Origin: Pseudomonas gingeri
GTDB lineage: Bacteria; Pseudomonadota; Gammaproteobacteria; Pseudomonadales; Pseudomonadaceae
Direction of reading: 5' to 3'
Assembly: GCF_013385635.1 (NCBI RefSeq)
Contig: NZ_JACAPR010000002.1
Location: 186,001 to 250,000, forward strand
Length of the DNA stretch: 64,000 nucleotides
The notes beneath the pieces are model-generated. The model was not told the origin of the DNA. It did no database searches and saw only the letters and a list, made by a program, of their open reading frames with translations. Made by a program: the position numbers and the translations under genes. This document shows positions 58,287-64,000 of the stretch, piece after piece; the stretch's first letter is position 1, and each line of letters begins with the position of its first letter.

Positions 58287-61200
58287 ATGAATTCACCGTC
58301 TTCGGTTGATGAGCACAGCTTTCGCAAACTCCTGAGTCGCAACGTCAGTCTGCCGCTGGGTGTCGGCGTGCTCAGCGCGGTGTTTTTCGTCTCGTTGATC
58401 ACCTATCTGCTGTCGGTGATCCAGTGGGTCGAACACACCGACCGGGTGATCAACAGTACCAACGAGGCGATGAAGCTGTCCGTCGACCTGGAAACCGGCA
58501 TGCGCGGGTTCCTGATCACCGGCGATGAACATTTCCTCGACCCCTATGAGGTCGCCAAGCCGAAGATCATTGCCGAGTTGCGCGGGTTGCAGCAGTTGGT
58601 GGCGGACAATCCCCAGCAGGTTGACCGGTTCCGGCGCATCGAGGCGCTGCAAGGGGCCTGGACCGAGTACGCGCAATCGATGATCGACCTGCAGCGCTCC
58701 AATGGCGACTATCGCGGTGCGGTCAAGGCCGGACGTGGCAAGCGCCTGAGCGACGAGATTCGCGCCGAGTATGAGAATGCCGTCGATACCGAGCAGCAAT
58801 TGCGCCTTGCGCGCAACGAAGATGTCAGCCGCACGACGATCTGGACCATTGCTCTCTACCTGGTCTTTGTGCTCGGGCTGAGTGCTTTGCTGGCCTATAT
58901 TGGTCGAAAGGATTTAATAAGTCTTTCAGATAGTTACAGTAAAAACCTCGCGTCACAACTAAAGAGCGCGGAGCGACTGGAGAAGCAGGCGTGGCTGCGC
59001 AGCGGCCAGACCGAGCTGGCCGAGCAGGTCCTCGGCCAGCTCAGCCTCAACCTGCTGGGGCGCAATATCCTGCAATTCTGCGCCCAGTACCTGGGCAGCT
59101 CGGTGGCCGCGCTTTATGTGCGTGAAGACCATGGTGGCCTCAAGCGGGTCGCCAGCTATGGTTTTTCCCGCGAGCAGGAACAGCAGGAGCAATCGATCTT
59201 TACCGACGAAGGCATTGTCGGCCAGGCCGCGACCCAGGGGCAACTGATTCGCCTCGACGAAGTGCCGATCGACTACTTCAAGGTCAGCTCCGGTCTCGGC
59301 GATGGTTCACCGCGCAGCGTGCTGGTGGTGCCGACCACCAATGACGACCGGGTCAACGGCGTGATCGAACTGGGCTTCCTGCGCGGGCTCAACGAGCGCG
59401 ACATCGAGCTGCTCGACCTGATTGCCGACAATATCGGCACCTCTATCGAAGCCGCCCGTTATCGCCAGCGCCTGCAGGAGGTCCTGGCCGAGACCCAGCA
59501 GTTGAACGAAGAATTGCAGGTCCAGCAGGAAGAGCTCAAGACCGCCAACGAAGAGCTGGAGGAACAGTCACGGGTGCTCAAGGAGTCCCAGGTTCATCTG
59601 GAGACCCAGCAGACCGAGCTGGAGCAGACCAATGAACAGTTGGCCGAGCAGGCCCTGGCGTTGGCCGAGCAGCGCGATGCCATGGACCACAAGAACAGCG
59701 AGTTGAACCAGGCCCAGTCCCAGTTGGAAGAGCGTGCCGAGGAACTGCAGCGGTCGAGCAAGTACAAGTCCGAATTCCTCGCCAACATGTCTCATGAGTT
59801 GCGCACGCCGCTCAACAGCTCGTTGATCCTGGCCAAGCTGCTGGCGGAGAACCCCCAGGACAATCTCACCGACGAGCAGGTCAAATTCGCCGAGTCGATC
59901 TATTCCGCCGGCAATGACCTGTTGAACCTGATCAACGACATCCTCGATATTTCCAAAGTCGAAGCCGGCAAACTCGAGGTGCGCCCGGAGAACACCAGTG
60001 TGGCGCGGCTGGTGGAGGGGCTGCGCGATCTGTTCCTGCCGTTGGCGGGTGACAAGCAACTGGAGTTCACCGTGGATATCCAGGACGGTGCGCCGGCGAT
60101 GCTGTTCACCGACCGCCAGCGCCTGGAACAGGTACTGAAGAACCTGCTGTCGAATGCGCTGAAGTTCACCGAGAAAGGCCAGGTCAGCCTGAGTGTCTCT
60201 GCCCGGCCGGGCGTGGGGGTGGCCTTTGCGGTACGCGATTCGGGGATCGGCATTGCCCGCGAGCAGCATGAAAGCATCTTCGAAGCGTTCCGCCAGGCCG
60301 ATGGCACCACCAATCGCCGTTACGGCGGGACTGGCCTGGGCCTGTCCATTTCCCGCGACCTGGCCGCCTTGCTCGGCGGTTCGATCAGTGTCGCCAGCGA
60401 GCCCGGCCAGGGCAGTGTGTTCACCCTGGCGCTGCCGGAACGCTATGTCGAAGTCCAGGAAGGAGCCCCGGTTGCTCCAGTCCCGGCGCATGTGCCGTCC
60501 GTCATGGTCGCCACCGTGCGCAGCGAACCTGTCGTGGCGATCGAGACGCCGGTTGCCCGGTTTGCCGACGACCGTGACAAGGCGCCGTTCGGTACGCGTT
60601 GCATCCTGGTGATCGAGGACGAACCGAGCTTTGCCCAGATTCTCTATGACCTGGCCCATGAACTGGGCTACCAGTGTCTGGTCGCCCATGCGGCCGACGA
60701 AGGTTTCGGCCTGGCGGCGCAGTTCATCCCGGATGCCATCCTGCTGGACATGCGCCTGCCCGATCATTCCGGTCTGACGGTGCTGCAACGCCTCAAGGAG
60801 CAGGCCGCGACCCGGCATATCCCGGTGCACGTGATTTCCGTCGAAGACCGCGTCGAAGCGGCCATGCACATGGGCGCCATGGGTTATGCGGTCAAGCCGA
60901 CCACCCGCGAAGAGCTCAAGGAGATTTTCTCCCGGCTCGAAGCCAAGCTGACCCAGAAGGTCAAGCGGGTACTGCTGGTCGAGGACGATGATCTGCAACG
61001 TGACAGCATCGCGCGGCTGATCGGTGACGAGGATATCGAGATCACCGCCGTCGGTTTCGCCCAGGATGCCCTGGATCTGCTGCGCGGGAATGTCTACGAC
61101 TGCATGATCATCGACCTCAAGCTGCCGGACATGCTCGGCAACGAACTGCTCAAGCGCATGTCTACAGAAGACATCCGCGCCTTTCCGCCGGTGATCGTCT

Positions 61201-61778
61201 ATACCGGCCGCAACCTGACCCGCGATGAAGAGGCCGACCTGCGCAAATATTCGCGCTCGATCATCATCAAGGGCGCCCGCTCGCCGGAGCGCCTGCTCGA
61301 CGAAGTGACATTGTTTCTGCACAAAGTCGAATCGCAGTTGTCCCATGAACGTCAACGCATGCTCAAGACCGCCCGCAGCCGTGACAAGGTCTTCGAGGGC
61401 CGCAAGATCCTGCTGGTGGACGACGATGTGCGCAATATCTTCGCCCTGACCAGCGCCCTGGAACACAAGGGCGCCCTTGTCGAAATCGGCCGTAACGGCC
61501 GCGAGGCGATTGAAAAACTCAACGAAGTCGATGACATCGACCTAGTGCTGATGGATGTGATGATGCCGGAGATGGATGGCTACGAAGCCACCGTGGAGAT
61601 TCGCAAGGACCCACGCTGGCGCAAGCTGCCGATCATCGCGATCACGGCCAAGGCCATGAAGGATGATCAGGAGCGCTGCCTGCAGGCCGGTTCCAACGAT
61701 TACCTGGCCAAGCCCATCGACCTGGATCGACTGTTCTCGCTGATCCGCGTGTGGCTGCCGAAAATGGAAAGGATCTAG
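58287..61778 (+). CDS. Hybrid sensor histidine kinase: CHASE3-GAF-HisKA-HATPase-three receivers
   Basis: A 1163-residue sensor kinase. Two membrane helices (about 23-45 and 188-207) flank a CHASE3 periplasmic domain. A cytoplasmic GAF domain (about 245-395) and a long Glu/Gln coiled coil (395-490) come next. Then the kinase: phospho-accepting His503 in MSHELRTPLN, and N, G1, G2 boxes (NLLSNALKFT, DSGIGI, GGTGLGLSI). Three receivers follow, starting near 772 (VIEDEPSF), 894 (LVEDDDL) and 1040 (LVDDDVRN), each with a phospho-Asp. The third resembles a canonical receiver most. The stop codon shares its last base with the CheR start. Confidence 0.92.
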   Translation: MNSPSSVDEHSFRKLLSRNVSLPLGVGVLSAVFFVSLITYLLSVIQWVEHTDRVINSTNEAMKLSVDLETGMRGFLITGDEHFLDPYEVAKPKIIAELRGLQQLVADNPQQVDRFRRIEALQGAWTEYAQSMIDLQRSNGDYRGAVKAGRGKRLSDEIRAEYENAVDTEQQLRLARNEDVSRTTIWTIALYLVFVLGLSALLAYIGRKDLISLSDSYSKNLASQLKSAERLEKQAWLRSGQTELAEQVLGQLSLNLLGRNILQFCAQYLGSSVAALYVREDHGGLKRVASYGFSREQEQQEQSIFTDEGIVGQAATQGQLIRLDEVPIDYFKVSSGLGDGSPRSVLVVPTTNDDRVNGVIELGFLRGLNERDIELLDLIADNIGTSIEAARYRQRLQEVLAETQQLNEELQVQQEELKTANEELEEQSRVLKESQVHLETQQTELEQTNEQLAEQALALAEQRDAMDHKNSELNQAQSQLEERAEELQRSSKYKSEFLANMSHELRTPLNSSLILAKLLAENPQDNLTDEQVKFAESIYSAGNDLLNLINDILDISKVEAGKLEVRPENTSVARLVEGLRDLFLPLAGDKQLEFTVDIQDGAPAMLFTDRQRLEQVLKNLLSNALKFTEKGQVSLSVSARPGVGVAFAVRDSGIGIAREQHESIFEAFRQADGTTNRRYGGTGLGLSISRDLAALLGGSISVASEPGQGSVFTLALPERYVEVQEGAPVAPVPAHVPSVMVATVRSEPVVAIETPVARFADDRDKAPFGTRCILVIEDEPSFAQILYDLAHELGYQCLVAHAADEGFGLAAQFIPDAILLDMRLPDHSGLTVLQRLKEQAATRHIPVHVISVEDRVEAAMHMGAMGYAVKPTTREELKEIFSRLEAKLTQKVKRVLLVEDDDLQRDSIARLIGDEDIEITAVGFAQDALDLLRGNVYDCMIIDLKLPDMLGNELLKRMSTEDIRAFPPVIVYTGRNLTRDEEADLRKYSRSIIIKGARSPERLLDEVTLFLHKVESQLSHERQRMLKTARSRDKVFEGRKILLVDDDVRNIFALTSALEHKGALVEIGRNGREAIEKLNEVDDIDLVLMDVMMPEMDGYEATVEIRKDPRWRKLPIIAITAKAMKDDQERCLQAGSNDYLAKPIDLDRLFSLIRVWLPKMERI

Positions 61779-62593
61779 TGGAGCAAAATTTCGACATTGA
61801 ACTGCGTCTGTTGATCGAGGCTATCTACCTCAAGTACAGCTATGACTTTCGCGACTACTCCGGTGCCTCCATCAAGCGCCGGGTCAATCACGCCTTGCGC
61901 CAGTTCGACTGCGCGACGGTTTCGGCCCTGCAGGAGCGCGTGCTGCACGATCCGACGGCGTTCATGCAGTTGCTGCAGTTCCTGACCATCCCGGTCAGCG
62001 AGATGTTTCGCGATCCCAGCCACTTCCTGGCGATTCGCGAGGAAGTGGTGCCGTTGCTCAAGACCTACCCGTCGATCAAGATCTGGATCGCCGGTTGCAG
62101 TACGGGTGAGGAGGTCTATTCGATGGCCATCCTGCTGCGTGAGGAGGGCTTGCTGGAGCGCACGATCATCTACGCCACCGACATCAACCCCAGCTCCCTG
62201 GAAAAGGCCAAGCAAGGCATTTTCTCCCTGGAAAACGTGCGTGCCTATACCCAGAATTACCTGCAGGCCGGTGGCCAGCGGGAGTTCTCCGAATACTACA
62301 CGGCCGCCTACGGCTACGCGATTTTCGACAAGACGCTGCGGGAGAACGTGACCTTTGCCGACCACAGCCTGGCAACCGATAGCGTATTCTCAGAAACTCA
62401 ATTAATTTCGTGTCGTAATGTATTGATTTACTTCAATAAAAAACTTCAAGATCGTGCCTTTGGGTTGTTCCATGAATCGCTCTGCCATCGTGGTTTCCTG
62501 GTGCTTGGCAGCAAGGAAACCCTGGACTTCTCGCCCTTTGGCAAGCAGTTCGACTCCCTGATCAAGCAAGAGCGGATCTATCGCAAGCTATGA
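61778..62593 (+). CDS. CheR-type protein-glutamate methyltransferase
   Basis: A 271-residue CheR from GTG 61778, which overlaps the kinase stop by one base. The N-terminal helical domain (IKRRVNHALRQF) and the S-adenosylmethionine domain (IWIAGCSTGEEVYSMAI, YATDINPSSLEKAKQGIF, LISCRNVLIYFN) are complete. It methylates glutamates of chemoreceptor-like proteins. Here it sits with a kinase cluster and no receptor gene, so its substrate may be a coiled-coil region of the kinases or a distant receptor. Confidence 0.93.
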   Translation: MEQNFDIELRLLIEAIYLKYSYDFRDYSGASIKRRVNHALRQFDCATVSALQERVLHDPTAFMQLLQFLTIPVSEMFRDPSHFLAIREEVVPLLKTYPSIKIWIAGCSTGEEVYSMAILLREEGLLERTIIYATDINPSSLEKAKQGIFSLENVRAYTQNYLQAGGQREFSEYYTAAYGYAIFDKTLRENVTFADHSLATDSVFSETQLISCRNVLIYFNKKLQDRAFGLFHESLCHRGFLVLGSKETLDFSPFGKQFDSLIKQERIYRKL

Positions 62594-63195
62594 GCAGACT
62601 GGCCCTTGAGTTCACCCAGCGACAGCGTGTCGACGCCATTGCGGTCGGCGCTTCGGCCGGCGGTGTCGAGGCCTTGCTGACCGTGTTCAGCGAGCTGCCG
62701 GTTGGTTTCGGCCTGCCGATCATTGTCGTGCTGCATATGCCCGAACAGCGCCGCAGCCAGCTGGCGGAGGTGTTCTCCCGGCGCCTGTCGCTGCCGGTCA
62801 AGGAGGCTGACGACAAGGAGCCGGTGAGTCCGGGGACGGTATATTTCGCGGCTCCCGGTTATCATCTGTCGGTGGAGCGCGACCGCAGCTTTTCTTTCAG
62901 TCGCGAGGAGCGTGTGCACCATTCACGTCCTTCCATCGATTACCTCTTCGAGTCCTGCGCCGATGCCTATGGCGCGCGGCTGATGGCGGTGTTGCTGACC
63001 GGCGCCAATCATGACGGCGCCCGTGGGCTGAGCCTGGTCAAGGCCCTGGGCGGTCTGACCGTGGTGCAGGACCCGCACGAGGCACGGGTGGCGACCATGC
63101 CCGAAGCCGCCTTGGCCTTGCACGAACCTGACTATATTCTCCCTCTGCGCGGCATCGGCCGTCTGCTTGTCGAGCTGGAACGAATCGCATGCTAA
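62590..63195 (+). CDS. CheB-type methylesterase without receiver domain
   Basis: A 201-residue CheB catalytic domain only. The triad is visible: Ser in GASAGGVEA, His in VLHMPEQR and Asp in LTGANHDGARG. Standard CheB carries an N-terminal receiver that controls activity; this one starts directly at the esterase domain, so it may be constitutive or regulated in trans. It removes methyl groups added by the adjacent CheR. It overlaps CheR by four bases and the next gene by seven. Confidence 0.93.
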   Translation: MSRLALEFTQRQRVDAIAVGASAGGVEALLTVFSELPVGFGLPIIVVLHMPEQRRSQLAEVFSRRLSLPVKEADDKEPVSPGTVYFAAPGYHLSVERDRSFSFSREERVHHSRPSIDYLFESCADAYGARLMAVLLTGANHDGARGLSLVKALGGLTVVQDPHEARVATMPEAALALHEPDYILPLRGIGRLLVELERIAC

Positions 63196-64000
63196 GTACT
63201 ATCCAGGCCAAACTGCTGATCGTCGACGATCTGCCGGAAAATCTGCTGGCGCTGGAAGCGCTGATCAAGCGCGAGGACCGCACCGTCTACAAGGCCTTGT
63301 CGGCCGATGAGGCGCTATCCCTGCTGTTGCAGCACGAGTTCGCCATGGCCATTCTCGACGTGCAGATGCCGGGCATGAACGGCTTCGAGCTGGCCGAGCT
63401 GATGCGTGGCACCGAGAAGACCCGCAGCATTCCCATCGTCTTTGTCAGTGCCGCCGGGCGTGAGCTCAACTATGCCTTCAAGGGCTATGAAAGCGGTGCG
63501 GTGGATTTTCTCTACAAGCCCCTCGACACCCAGGCGGTGAAGAGCAAGGTCAACGTCTTCGTCGATCTCTACCGCCAGAGCAAGGCCATGAAGCAGCAGG
63601 TCGAGGCCCTGGAGCACAGTCGCCGCGAACAGGAGGCACTGCTCAAGGAATTGCAGGCAACCCAGGAAGAGCTGCAGCGCGCGATCCGCATGCGCGACGA
63701 CTTCATGTCGATCGTTTCCCATGAGGTGCGCACGCCGCTCAACGGCCTGATCCTTGAAACCCAGTTGCGCAAGATGCACCTGGCCAAGGACAACGCCGCG
63801 GCGTTCACCCTGGACAAGATGCACGCGATGGTCGAGCGCGATGAACGGCAGATCAAGAGCCTGATCCGGCTGATCGAGGACATGCTCGATGTCTCGCGCA
63901 TCCGCACCGGCAAGCTGTCGATCCGCCCGAGCCGATTCGATCTTTCGCAACGGGTGGCCAAGTTGCTGGAGGGCTTCGTCCCCCAGGTGGAGGCCGCCGA
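63189..64000 (+). CDS. Response regulator-histidine kinase (receiver N-terminal; cut by window end)
   Basis: From ATG 63189 the frame stays open to the window edge (270 codons). Residues 1-125 are a receiver: LLIVDDLPEN acids, phospho-Asp in MAILDVQMPGMNG, FVSAAG and LYKPLD with the Lys. A coiled coil (about 128-165) leads to a HisKA domain with MSIVSHEVRTPLNG (phospho-His) and MLDVSRIRTGKLSI. The ATPase domain should follow beyond the window. It is the fourth gene of the overlapping kinase-CheR-CheB cluster and could be a phosphorelay partner of the large hybrid kinase. Confidence 0.9.
   Translation, partial: MLSTIQAKLLIVDDLPENLLALEALIKREDRTVYKALSADEALSLLLQHEFAMAILDVQMPGMNGFELAELMRGTEKTRSIPIVFVSAAGRELNYAFKGYESGAVDFLYKPLDTQAVKSKVNVFVDLYRQSKAMKQQVEALEHSRREQEALLKELQATQEELQRAIRMRDDFMSIVSHEVRTPLNGLILETQLRKMHLAKDNAAAFTLDKMHAMVERDERQIKSLIRLIEDMLDVSRIRTGKLSIRPSRFDLSQRVAKLLEGFVPQVEAA

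Noticed and set aside
59568..61466. 632-codon open frame on the minus strand
   Set aside because: Antisense to the hybrid kinase; the kinase and receiver motifs on the plus strand are unambiguous.

Overview
The window is a GC-rich stretch of a fluorescens-group Pseudomonas chromosome. The evidence is gene content and order (cysI-DUF934, metH, cti, nfuA, sohB, CbtAB/cobE/cobM), REP-type palindromes between genes, and Crc/Hfq-type AANAANAA motifs at ribosome binding sites. I saw no tRNA, rRNA, CRISPR array, transposase or integrase.

Left part (1-14 kb): an alkane/fatty-acid catabolic region. A Baeyer-Villiger-type monooxygenase (cut by the window edge) and a membrane-anchored alpha/beta hydrolase are divergent. 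They are followed by alkane hydroxylase AlkB, two Pra-type secreted proteins, a FadL-type porin, and FadE, high-molecular-weight FabG, MaoC hydratase, thiolase and FadD. Together these could take an alkane or fatty acid from uptake and terminal oxidation through a full beta-oxidation turn that appears to run through (R)-3-hydroxyacyl-CoA.

14-25 kb: a three-gene sugar ABC importer, best matched to the myo-inositol type, whose promoter spacer holds a GGAA-N6-TTCC operator. After it come a DksA paralogue with a degenerate zinc finger, a chemoreceptor with its sensor at the C-terminus, small unknown genes, an orphan quaternary-amine binding protein, a relic of a TonB receptor, and a Gfo/Idh/MocA oxidoreductase.

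25-38 kb: a minus-strand block (histidine phosphatase, SCP2, APH-type kinase, SDR) is split by about 8 kb carrying a LuxR solo of the PipR/PsoR type. The solo is flanked by two S33 proline-iminopeptidase-like genes, and one of these leads a translationally coupled five-gene peptide ABC importer. Both peptidase promoters carry the same motif at the same distance from matched -35/-10 boxes. The split segment is bordered by REP doublets. This is the plant-signal-responsive pip system and the most interesting regulatory unit here.

38-58 kb: sohB is followed by a 1617-residue protein with a toxin-like N-terminus, leucine-rich repeats and a C-terminal NEL-type E3 ubiquitin ligase domain with a C-S-D catalytic motif. 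Then come housekeeping genes: DUF934-cysI, a periplasmic binding protein, metH, cti, nfuA, and a cobalamin operon (cbtB-cbtA-cobE-cobM-nudix) behind a clear cobalamin riboswitch.

58-64 kb: a signalling cluster with a stand-alone receiver, a CHASE3-GAF-kinase with three receivers, a CheR, a CheB lacking a receiver, and a receiver-kinase cut by the window end. The last four genes overlap and are likely one operon.
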